Positions 11,274 to 23,313 of a stretch of DNA of 64,000 bases are shown piece after piece (within the stretch, counting starts at the first letter, position 1; every line of letters begins with the position of its first letter). Below the pieces are notes generated by a model that saw nothing but the letters and a program-made list of their open reading frames with translations, ran no database searches and had not been told where the DNA came from. The stretch comes from Micromussa lordhowensis (taxonomy: Eukaryota; Cnidaria; Anthozoa; Scleractinia; Lobophylliidae): positions 7,005,217 through 7,069,216 of the forward strand of contig OZ026595.1 in NCBI GenBank assembly GCA_964020085.1, written 5' to 3'. The position numbers and the translations under genes are program-made.

Positions 11274-14200
11274 TCTCGCAACTTGGCAAACTAATGGCAC
11301 CAAAGCACTCCTGGGGTCGGTCCGGGTCCACATGCAAAGTTTCGGAGCTGCGCGAAATCTCGCACTATGCTAACCAGCCCGTTTGCTAATTAGCTGAACT
11401 TTGCGCGCGTCGCAACTTTGCAAACTAATACCACCAAAGCACTCCCGGGGTCGGTCCGGTTCCAAATGCGAAGTATCGGAGCTGCGCAAAATCTCCCACT
11501 ATGCTAATCAGCCCGGCAGATCCCCAGGCGTGGCCGGCTGGCTGACTAGTTAGCCGAGCTCGACGCGTCTCGCAACTTGGCAAACTAATGGCACCAAAGC
11601 ACTCCTGGGGTCGGTCCGGGTCCACATGCAAAGTTTTGGAGCTGCGCGAAATCTCGCACTATGCTAACCAGCCCGTTTGCTAATTAGCCGAACTTTGCGT
11701 GCGTCGCAACTTTGCAAACTAATACCACCAAAGCACTCCCGGGGTCGGTCCGGTTCCAAATGCGAAGTATCGGAGCTGCGCAAAATCTCCCACTATGCTA
11801 ATCAGCCCGGCAGATCCCCAGGCGTGGCCGGCTGGCTGACTAGTTAGCCGAGCTTGACGCGTCTCGCAACTTGGCAAACTAATGGCACCAAAGCACTCCT
11901 GGGGTCGGTCCGGGTCCACATGCAAAGTTTCGGAGCTGCGCGAAATCTCGCACTATGCTAACCAGCCCGTTTGCTAATTAGCCGAACTTTGCGCGCGTCG
12001 CAACTTTGCAAAGTAATACCACCAAAGCACTCCCGGGGTCGGTCCGGTTCCAAATGCGAAGTATCGGAGCTGCGCAAAATCTCCCACTATGCTAATACGC
12101 CCGGCAGATCCCCAGGCGTGGCCGGCTGGCTGACTAGTTAGCCGAGCTTGACGCGTCTCGCAACTTGGCAAACTAATGGCACCAAAGCACTCCTGGGGTC
12201 GGTCCGGGTCCACATGCAAAGTTTCGGAGCTGCGCGAAATCTCGCACTATGCTAACCAGCCCGTTTGCTAATTAGCCGAACTTTGCGCGCGTCGCAACTT
12301 TGCAAACTAATACCACCAAAGCACTCCCGGGGTCGGTCCGGTTCCAAATGCGAAGTATCGGAGCTGCGCAAAATCTCCCACTATGCTAATCAGCCCGGCA
12401 GATCCCCAGGCGTGGCCGGCTGGCTGACTAGTTAGCCGAGCTTGACGCGTCTCGCAACTTGGCAAACTAATGGCACCAAAGCACTCCTGGGGTCGGTCCG
12501 GGTCCACATGCAAAGTTTCGGAGCTGCGCAAAATCTCGCACTATGCTAACCAGCCCGTTTGCTAATTAGCCGAACTTTGCGCGCGTCGCAACTTTGCAAA
12601 CTAATACCACCAAAGCACTCCCGGGGTCGGTCCGGTTCCAAATGCGAAGTATCGGAGCTGCGCAAAATCTCCCACTATGCTAATCAGCCCGGCAGATCCC
12701 CAGGCGTGGCCGGCTGGCTGACTAGTTAGCCGAGCTTGACGCGTCTCGCAACTTGGCAAACTAATGGCACCAAAGCACTCCTGGGGTCGGTCCGGGTCCA
12801 CATGCAAAGTTTCGGAGCTGCGCGAAATCTCGCACTATGCTAACCAGCCCGTTTGCTAATTAGCCGAACTTTGCGCGCGTCGCAACTTTGCAAACTAATA
12901 CCACCAAAGCACTCCCGGGGTCGGTCCGGTTCCAAATGCGAAGTATCGGAGCTGCGCAAAATCTCCCACTATGCTAATCAGCCCGGCAGATCCCCAGGCG
13001 TGGCCGGCTGGCTGACTAGTTAGCCGAGCTTGACGCGTCTCGCAACTTGGCAAACTAATGGCACCAAAGCACTCCTGGGGTCGGTCCGGGTCCACATGCA
13101 AAGTTTCGGAGCTGCGCGAAATCTCGCACTATGCTAACCAGCCCGTTTGCTAATTAGCCGAACTTTGCGCGCGTCGCAACTTTGCAAACTAATACCACCA
13201 AAGCACTCCCGGGGTCGGTCCGGTTCCAAATGCGAAGTATCGGAGCTGCGCAAAATCTCCCACTATGCTAATCAGCCCGGCAGATCCCCAGGCGTGGCCG
13301 GCTGGCTGACTAGTTAGCCGAGCTTGACGCGTCTCGCAACTTGGCAAACTAATGGCACCAAAGCACTCCTGGGGTCGGTCCGGGTCCACATGCAAAGTTT
13401 CGGAGCTGCGCGAAATCTCGCACTATGCTAACCAGCCCGTTTGCTAATTAGCCGAACTTTGCGCGCGTCGCAACTTTGCAAACTAATACCACCAAAGCAC
13501 TCCCGGGGTCGGTCCGGTTCCAAATGCGAAGTATCGGAGCTGCGCAAAATCTCCCACTATGCTAATCAGCCCGGCAGATCCCCAGGCGTGGCCGGCTGGC
13601 TGACTAGTTAGCCGAGCTTGACGCGTCTCGCAACTTGGCAAACTAATGGCACCAAAGCACTCCTGGGGTCGGTCCGGGTCCACATGCAAAGTTTCGGAGC
13701 TGCGCGAAATCTCGCACTATGCTAACCAGCCCGTTTGCTAATTAGCCGAACTTTGCGCGCGTCGCAACTTTGCAAACTAATACCACCAAAGCACTCCCGG
13801 GGTCGGTCCGGTTCCAAATGCGAAGTATCGGAGCTGCGCAAAATCTCCCACTATGCTAATCAGCCCGGCAGATCCCCAGGCGTGGCCGGCTGGCTGACTA
13901 GTTAGCCGAGCTTGACGCGTCTCGCAACTTGGCAAACTAATGGCACCAAAGCACTCCTGGGGTCGGTCCGGGTCCACATGCAAAGTTTCGGAGCTGCGCG
14001 AAATCTCGCACTATGCTAACCAGCCCGTTTGCTAATTAGCCGAACTTTGCGCGCGTCGCAACTTTGCAAACTAATACCACCAAAGCACTCCCGGGGTCGG
14101 TCCGGTTCCAAATGCGAAGTATCGGAGCTGCGCAAAATCTCCCACTATGCTAATCAGCCCGGCAGATCCCCAGGCGTGGCCGGCTGGCTGACTAGTTAGC

Positions 14201-14757
14201 CGAGCTTGACGCGTCTCGCAACTTGGCAAACTAATGGCACCAAAGCACTCCTGGGGTCGGTCCGGGTCCACATGCAAAGTTTCGGAGCTGCGCGAAATCT
14301 CGCACTATGCTAACCAGCCCGTTTGCTAATTAGCCGAACTTTGCGCGCGTCGCAACTTTGCAAACTAATACCACCAAAGCACTCCCGGGGTCGGTCCGGT
14401 TCCAAATGCGAAGTATCGGAGCTGCGCAAAATCTCCCACTATGCTAATCAGCCCGGCAGATCCCCAGGCGTGGCCGGCTGGCTGACTAGTTAGCCGAGCT
14501 TGACGCGTCTCGCAACTTGGCAAACTAATGGCACCAAAGCACTCCTGGGGTCGGTCCGGGTCCACATGCAAAGTTTCGGAGCTGCGCGAAATCTCGCACT
14601 ATGCTAACCAGCCCGTTTGCTAATTAGCCGAACTTTGCGCGCGTCGCAACTTTGCAAACTAATACCACCAAAGCACTCCCGGGGTCGGTCCGGTTCCAAA
14701 TGCGAAGTATCGGAGCTGCGCAAAATCTCCCACTATGCTAATCAGCCCGGCAGATCC

Positions 14758-17105
14758 TCAGGCGTGGCCGGCTGGCTGACTAGTTAGCCGAGCTTGACGC
14801 GTCTCGCAACTTGGCAAACTAATGGCACCAAAGCACTCCTGGGGTCGGTCCGGGTCCACATGCAAAGTTTCGGAGCTGCGCGAAATCTCGCACTATGCTA
14901 ACCAGCCCGTTTGCTAATTAGCCGAACTTTGCGCGCGTCGCAACTTTGCAAACTAATACCACCAAAGCACTCCCGGGGTCGGTCCGGTTCCAAATGCGAA
15001 GTATCGGAGCTGCGCAAAATCTCCCACTATGCTAATCAGCCCGGCAGATCCCCAGGCGTGGCCGGCTGGCTGACTAGTTAGCCGAGCTTGACGCGTCTCG
15101 CAACTTGGCAAACTAATGGCACCAAAGCACTCCTGGGGTCGGTCCGGGTCCACATGCAAAGTTTCGGAGCTGCGCGAAATCTCGCACTATGCTAACCAGC
15201 CCGTTTGCTAATTAGCCGAACTTTGCGCGCGTCGCAACTTTGCAAACTAATACCACCAAAGCACTCCCGGGGTCGGTCCGGTTCCAAATGCGAAGTATCG
15301 GAGCTGCGCAAAATCTCCCACTATGCTAATCAGCCCGGCATATCCCCAGGCGTGGCCGGCTGGCTGACTAGTTAGCCGAGCTTGACGCGTCTCGCAACTT
15401 GGCAAACTAATGGCACCAAAGCACTCCTGGGGTCGGTCCGGGTCCACATGCAAAGTTTCGGAGCTGCGCGAAATCTCGCACTATGCTAACCAGCCCGTTT
15501 GCTAATTAGCCGAACTTTGCGCGCGTCGCAACTTTGCAAACTAATACCACCAAAGCACTCCCGGGGTCGGTCCGGTTCCAAATGCGAAGTATCGGAGCTG
15601 CGCAAAATCTCCCACTATGCTAATCAGCCCGGCAGATCCCCAGGCGTGGCCGGCTGGCTGACTAGTTAGCCGAGCTTGACGCGTCTCGCAACTTGGCAAA
15701 CTAATGGCACCAAAGCACTCCTGGGGTCGGTCCGGGTCCACATGCAAAGTTTCGGAGCTGCGCGAAATCTCGCACTATGCTAACCAGCCCGTTTGCTAAT
15801 TAGCCGAACTTTGCGCGCGTCGCAACTTTGCAAACTAATACCACCAAAGCACTCCCGGGGTCGGTCCGGTTCCAAATGCGAAGTATCGGAGCTGCGCAAA
15901 ATCTCCCACTATGCTAATCAGCCCGGCAGATCCCCAGGCGTGGCCGGCTGGCTGACTAGTTAGCCGAGCTTGACGCGTCTCGCAACTTGGCAAACTAATG
16001 GCACCAAAGCACTCCTGGGGTCGGTCCGGGTCCACATGCAAAGTTTCGGAGCTGCGCGAAATCTCGCACTATGCTAACCAGCCCGTTTGCTAATTAGCCG
16101 AACTTTGCGCGCGTCGCAACTTTGCAAACTAATACCACCAAAGCACTCCCGGGGTCGGTCCGGTTCCAAATGCGAAGTATCGGAGCTGCGCAAAATCTCC
16201 CACTATGCTAATCAGCCCGGCAGATCCCCAGGCGTGGCCGGCTGGCTGACTAGTTAGCCGAGCTTGACGCGTCTCGCAACTTGGCAAACTAATGGCACCA
16301 AAGCACTCCTGGGGTCGGTCCGGGTCCACATGCAAAGTTTCGGAGCTGCGCGAAATCTCGCACTATGCTAACCAGCCCGTTTGCTAATTAGCCGAACTTT
16401 GCGCGCGTCGCAACTTTGCAAACTAATACCACCAAAGCACTCCCGGGGTCGGTCCGGTTCCAAATGCGAAGTATCGGAGCTGCGCAAAATCTCCCACTAT
16501 GCTAATCAGCCCGGCAGATCCTCAGGCGTGGCCGGCTGGCTGACTAGTTAGCCGAGCTTGACGCGTCTCGCAACTTGGCAAACTAATGGCACCAAAGCAC
16601 TCCTGGGGTCGGTCCGGGTCCACATGCAAAGTTTCGGAGCTGCGCGAAATCTCGCACTATGCTAACCAGCCCGTTTGCTAATTAGCCGAACTTTGCGCGC
16701 GTCGCAACTTTGCAAACTAATACCACCAAAGCACTCCCGGGGTCGGTCCGGTTCCAAATGCGAAGTATCGGAGCTGCGCAAAATCTCCCACTATGCTAAT
16801 CAGCCCGGCAGATCCCCAGGCGTGGCCGGCTGGCTGACTAGTTAGCCGAGCTTGACGCGTCTCGCAACTTGGCAAACTAATGGCACCAAAGCACTCCTGG
16901 GGTCGGTCCGGGTCCACATGCAAAGTTTCGGAGCTGCGCGAAATCTCGCACTATGCTAACCAGCCCGTTTGCTAATTAGCCGAACTTTGCGCGCGTCGCA
17001 ACTTTGCAAACTAATACCACCAAAGCACTCCCGGGGTCGGTCCGGTTCCAAATGCGAAGTATCGGAGCTGCGCAAAATCTCCCACTATGCTAATCAGCCC
17101 GGCAT
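14758..17105. repeat. 6-dimer (1,764 bp) higher-order repeat, two copies
   Basis: An A variant gatcctcagg occurs at 14,758 and 16,522, and another A variant gcatatcc occurs at 15,341 and 17,105. Both pairs are exactly 1,764 bp apart and keep the same 583-bp spacing within each copy. The gcatatcc change also occurs alone at 11,225. Confidence 0.82.
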
Positions 17106-19958
17106 ATCCCCAGGCGTGGCCGGCTGGCTGACTAGTTAGCCGAGCTTGATGCGTCTCGCAACTTGGCAAACTAATGGCACCAAAGCACTCCTGGGGTCGG
17201 TCCGGGTCCACATGCAAAGTTTCGGAGCTGCGCGAAATCTCGCACTATGCTAACCAGCCCGTTTGCTAATTAGCCGAACTTTGCGCGCGTCGCAACTTTG
17301 CAAATTAATACCACCAAAGCACTCCCGGGGTCGGTCCGGTTCCAAATGCGAAGTATCGGAGCTGCGCAAAATCTCCCACTATGCTAATCAGCCCGGCAGA
17401 TCCCCAGGCGTGGCCGGCTGGCTGACTAGTTAGCCGAGCTTGACGCATCTCGCAACTTGGCAAACTAATGGCACCAAAGCACTCCTGGGGTCGGTCCGGG
17501 TCCACATGCAAAGTTTCGGAGCTGCGCGAAATCTCGCACTATGCTAACCAGCCCGTTTGCTAATTAGCCGAACTTTGCGCGCGTCGCAACTTTGCAAACT
17601 AATACCACCAAAGCACTCCCGGGGTCGGTCCGGTTCCAAATGCGAAGTATCGGAGCTGCGCAAAATCTCCCACTATGCTAATCAGCCCGGCAGATCCCCA
17701 GGCGTGGCCGGCTGGCTGACTAGTTAGCCGAGCTTGACGCGTCTCGCAACTTGGCAAACTAATGGCACCAAAGCACTCCTGGGGTCGGTCCGGGTCCACA
17801 TGCAAAGTTTCGGAGCTGCGCGAAATCTCGCACTATGCTAACCAGCCCGTTTGCTAATTAGCCGAACTTTGCGCGCGTCGCAACTTTGCAAACTAATACC
17901 ACCAAAGCACTCCCGGGGTCGGTCCGGTTCCAAATGCGAAGTATCGGAGCTGCGCAAAATCTCCCACTATGCTAATCAGCCCGGCAGATCCCCAGGCGTG
18001 GCCGGCTGGCTGACTAGTTAGCCGAGCTTGACGCGTCTCGCAACTTGGCAAACTAATGGCACCAAAGCACTCCTGGGGTCGGTCCGGGTCCACATGCAAA
18101 GTTTCGGAGCTGCGCGAAATCTCGCACTATGCTAACCAGCCCGTTTGCTAATTAGCCGAACTTTGCGCGCGTCGCAACTTTGCAAACTAATACCACCAAA
18201 GCACTCCCGGGGTCGGTCCGGTTCCAAATGCGAAGTATCGGAGCTGCGCAAAATCTCCCACTATGCTAATCAGCCCGGCAGATCCCCAGGCGTGGCCGGC
18301 TGGCTGACTAGTTAGCCGAGCTTGACGCGTCTCGCAACTTGGCAAACTAATGGCACCAAAGCACTCCTGGGGTCGGTCCGGGTCCACATGCAAAGTTTCG
18401 GAGCTGCGCGAAATCTCGCACTATGCTAACCAGCCCGTTTGCTAATTAGCCGAACTTTGCACGTGTCGCAACTTTGCAAACTAATACCACCAAAGCACTC
18501 CCGGGGTCGGTCCGGTTCCAAATGCGAAGTATCGGAGCTGCGCAAAATCTCCCACTATGCTAATCAGCCCGGCAGATCCCCAGGCGTGGCCGGCTGGCTG
18601 ACTAGTTAGCCGAGCTTGACGCGTCTCGCAACTTGGCAAACTAATGGCACCAAAGCACTCCTGGGGTCGGTCCGGGTCCACATGCAAAGTTTCGGAGCTG
18701 CGCGAAATCTCGCACTATGCTAACCAGCCCGTTTGCTAATTAGCCGAACTTTGCGCGCGTCGCAACTTTGCAAACTAATACCACCAAAGCACTCCCGGGG
18801 TCGGTCCGGTTCCAAATGCGAAGTATCGGAGCTGCGCAAAATCTCCCACTATGCTAATCAGCCCGGCAGATCCCCAGGCGTGGCCGGCTGGCTGACTAGT
18901 TAGCCGAGCTTGACGCGTCTCGCAACTTGGCAAACTAATGGCACCAAAGCACTCCTGGGGTCGGTCCGGGTCCACATGCAAAGTTTCGGAGCTGCGCGAA
19001 ATCTCGCACTATGCTAACCAGCCCGTTTGCTAATTAGCCGAACTTTGCGCGCGTCGCAACTTTGCAAACTAATACCACCAAAGCACTCCCGGGGTCGGTC
19101 CGGTTCCAAATGCGAAGTATCGGAGCTGCGCAAAATCTCCCACTATGCTAATCAGCCCGGCAGATCCCCAGGCGTGGCCGGCTGGCTGACTAGTTAGCCG
19201 AGCTTGATGCGTCTCGCAACTTGGCAAACTAATGGCACCAAAGCACTACTGGGGTCGGTCCGGGTCCACATGCAAAGTTTCGGAGCTGCGCGAAATCTCG
19301 CACTATGCTAACCAGCCCGTTTGCTAATTAGCCGAACTTTGCCTGCGTCGCAACTTTGCAAACTAATACCACCAAAGCACTCCCGGGGTCGGTCCGGTTC
19401 CAAATGCGAAGTATCGGAGCTGCGCAAAATCTCCCACTATGCTAATCAGCCCGGCAGATCCCGAGGCGTGGCCGGCTGGCTGACTAGTTAGCCGAGCTTG
19501 ACGCGTCTCGCAACTTGGCAAACTAATGGCACCAAAGCACTCCTGGGGTCGGTCCGGGTCCACATGCAAAGTTTCGGAGCTGCGCGAAATCTCGCACTAT
19601 GCTAACCAGCCCGTTTGCTAATTAGCCGAACTTTGCGCGCGTCGCAACTTTGCAAACTAATACCACCAAAGCACTCCCGGGGTCGGTCCGGTTCCAAATG
19701 CGAAGTATCGGAGCTGCGCAAAATCTCCCACTATGCTAATCAGCCCGGCAGATCCCCAGGCGTGGCCGGCTGGCTGACTAGTTAGCCGAGCTTGACGCCT
19801 CTCGCAACTTGGCAAACTAATGGCACCAAAGCACTCCTGGGGTCGGTCCGGGTCCACATGCAAAGTTTCGGAGCTGCGCGAAATCTCGCACTATGCTAAC
19901 CAGCCCGTTTGCTAATTAGCCGAACTTTGCGCGCGTCGCAACTTTGCAAACTAATACC

Positions 19959-20081
19959 TCCTGGGGTCGGTCCGGGTCCACATGCAAAGTTTCGGAGCTG
20001 CGCGAAATCTCGCACTATGCTAACCAGCCCGTTTGCTAATTAGCCGAACTTTGCGCGCGTCGCAACTTTGCAAACTAATAC
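19959..20081. repeat. Truncated B monomer at a B-B deletion junction
   Basis: B at 19,824-19,957 is followed by one base of an A and then directly by a B that lacks its first 11 bases. The sequence reads ctaatacc then tcctgggg. Compared with the regular array, 170 bp are missing: nearly a whole A plus the first 10 bases or so of the next B. This is the only place before 58 kb where A-B alternation fails, and it shifts the phase of all later units by 124 bp. The ends of the lost segment share only a base or two, which fits end joining or replication slippage better than homologous exchange between monomers. Confidence 0.95.
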
Positions 20082-23000
20082 CACCAAAGCACTCCCGGGG
20101 TCGGTCCGGTTCCAAATGCGAAGTATCGGAGCTGCGCAAAATCTCCCACTATGCTAATCAGCCCGGCAGATCCCCAGGCGTGGCCGGCTGGCTGACTAGT
20201 TAGCCGAGCTTGACGCGTCTCGCAACTTGGCAAACTAATGGCACCAAAGCACTCCTGGGGTCGGTCCGGGTCCACATGCAAAGTTTCGGAGCTGCGCGAA
20301 ATCTCGCACTATGCTAACCAGCCCGTTTGCTAATTAGCCGAACTTTGCGCGCGTCGCAACTTTGCAAACTGATACCACCAAAGCACTCCCGGGGTCGGTC
20401 CGGTTCCAAATGCGAAGTATCGGAGCTGCGCAAAATCTCCCACTATGCTAATCAGCCCGGCAGATCCCCAGGCGTGGCCGGCTGGCTGACTAGTTAGCCG
20501 AGCTTGACGCGTCTCGCAACTTGGCAAACTAATGGCACCAAAGCACTCCTGGGGTCGGTCCGGGTCCACATGCAAAGTTTCGGAGCTGCGCGAAATCTCG
20601 CACTATGCTAACCAGCCCGTTTGCTAATTAGCCGAACTTTGCGCGCGTCTCAACTTTGCAAACTAATACCACCAAAGCTTTCCCGGGGTCGGTCCGGTTC
20701 CAAATGCGAAGTATCGGAGCTGCGCAAAATCTCCCACTATGCTAATCAGCCCGGCAGATCCCCAGGCGTGGCCGGCTGGCTGACTAGTTAGCCGAGCTTG
20801 ACGCGTCTCGCAACTTGGCAAACTAATGGCACCAAAGCACTCCTGGGGTCGGTCCGGGTCCACATGCAAAGTTTCGGAGCTGCGCGAAATCTCGCACTAT
20901 GCTAACCAGCCCGTTTGCTAATTAGCCGAACTTTGCGCGCGTCGCAACTTTGCAAACTAATACCACCAAAGCACTCCCGGGGTCGGTCCGGTTCCAAATG
21001 CGAAGTATCGGAGCTGCGCAAAATCTCCCACTATGCTAATCAGCCCGGCAGATCCCCAGGCGTGGCCGGCTGGCTGACTAGTTAGCCGAGCTTGACGCGT
21101 CTCGCAACTTGGCAAACTAATGGCACCAAAGCACTCCTGGGGTCGGTCCGGGTCCACATGCAAAGTTTCGGAGCTGCGCGAAATCTCGCACTATGCTAAC
21201 CAGCCCGTTTGCTAATTAGCCGAACTTTGCGCGCGTCGCAACTTTGCAAACTAATACCACCAAAGCACTCCCGGGGTCGGTCCCGTTCCAAATGCGAAGT
21301 ATCGGAGCTGCGCAAAATCTCCCACTATGCTAATCAGCCCGGCAGATCCCCAGGCGTGGCCGGCTGGCTGACTAGTTAGCCGAGCTTGACGCGTCTCGCA
21401 ACTTGGCAAACTAATGGCACCAAAGCACTCCTGGGGTCGGTCCGGGTCCACATGCAAAGTTTCGGAGCTGCGCGAAATCTCGCACTATGCTAACCAGCCC
21501 GTTTGCTAATTAGCCGAACTTTGCGCGCGTCGCAACTTTGCAAACTAATACCACCAAAGCACTCCCGGGGTCGGTCCGGTTCCAAATGCGAAGTATCGGA
21601 GCTGCGCAAAATCTCCCACTATGCTAATCAGCCCGGCAGATCCCCAGGCGTGGCCGGCTGGCTGACTAGTTAGCCGAGCTTGACGCGTCTCGCAACTTGG
21701 CAAACTAATGGCACCAAAGCACTCCTGGGGTCGGTCCGGGTCCACATGCAAAGTTTCGGAGCTGCGCGAAATCTCGCACTATGCTAACCAGCCCGTTTGC
21801 TAATTAGCCGAACTTTGCGCGCGTCGCAACTTTGCAAACTAATACCACCAAAGCACTCCCGGGGTCGGTCCGGTTCCAAATGCGAAGTATCGGAGCTGCG
21901 CAAAATCTCCCACTATGCTAATCAGCCCGGCAGATCCCCAGGCGTGGCCGGCTGGCTGACTAGTTAGCCGAGCTTGACGCGTCTCGCAACTTGGCAAACT
22001 AATGGCACCAAAGCACTCCTGGGGTCGGTCCGGGTCCACATGCAAAGTTTCGGAGCTGCGCGAAATCTCGCACTATGCTAACCAGCCCGTTTGCTAATTA
22101 GCCGAACTTTGCGCGCGTCGCAACTTTGCAAACTAATACCACCAAAGCACTCCCGGGGTCGGTCCGGTTCCAAATGCGAAGTATCGGAGCTGCGCAAAAT
22201 CTCCCACTATGCTAATCAGCCCGGCAGATCCCCAGGCGTGGCCGGCTGGCTGACTAGTTAGCCGAGCTTGACGCGTCTCGCAACTTGGCAAACTAATGGC
22301 ACCAAAGCACTCCTGGGGTCGGTCCGGGTCCACATGCAAAGTTTCGGAGCTGCGCGAAATCTCGCACTATGCTAACCAGCCCGTTTGCTAATTAGCCGAA
22401 CTTTGCGCGCGTCGCAACTTTGCAAACTAATACCACCAAAGCACTCCCGGGGTCGGTCCGGTTCCAAATGCGAAGTATCGGAGCTGCGCAAAATCTCCCA
22501 CTATGCTAATCAGCCCGGCAGATCCCCAGGCGTGGCCGGCTGGCTGACTAGTTAGCCGAGCTTGACGCGTCTCGCAACCTGGCAAACTAATGGCACCAAA
22601 GCACTCCTGGGGTCGGTCCGGGTCCACATGCAAAGTTTCGGAGCTGCGCGAAATCTCGCACTATGCTAACCAGCCCGTTTGCTAATTAGCCGAACTTTGC
22701 GCGCGTCGCAACTTTGCAAACTAATACCACCAAAGCACTCCCGGGGTCGGTCCGGTTCCAAATGCGAAGTATCGGAGCTGCGCAAAATCTCCCACTATGC
22801 TAATCAGCCCGGCAGATCCCCAGGCGTGGCCGGCTGGCTGACTAGTTAGCCGAGCTTGACGCGTCTCGCAACTTGGCAAACTAATGGCACCAAAGCACTC
22901 CTGGGGTCGGTCCGGGTCCACATGCAAAGTTTCGGAGCTGCGCGAAATCTCGCACTATGCTAACCAGCCCGTTTGCTAATTAGCCGAACTTTGCGCGCGT

Positions 23001-23313
23001 CGCAACTTTGCAAACTAATACCACCAAAGCACTCCCGGGGTCGGTCCGGTTCCAAATGCGAAGTATCGGAGCTGCGCAAAATCTCCCACTATGCTAATCA
23101 GCCCGGCAGATCCCCAGGCGTGGCCGGCTGGCTGACTAGTTAGCCGAGCTTGACGCGTCTCGCAACTTGGCAAACTAATGGCACCAAAGCACTCCTGGGG
23201 TCGGTCCGGGTCCACATGCAAAGTTTCGGAGCTGCGCGAAATCTCGCACTATGCTAACCAGCCCGTTTGCTAATTAGCCGAACTTTGCGCGCGTCGCAAC
23301 TTTGCAAACTAAT

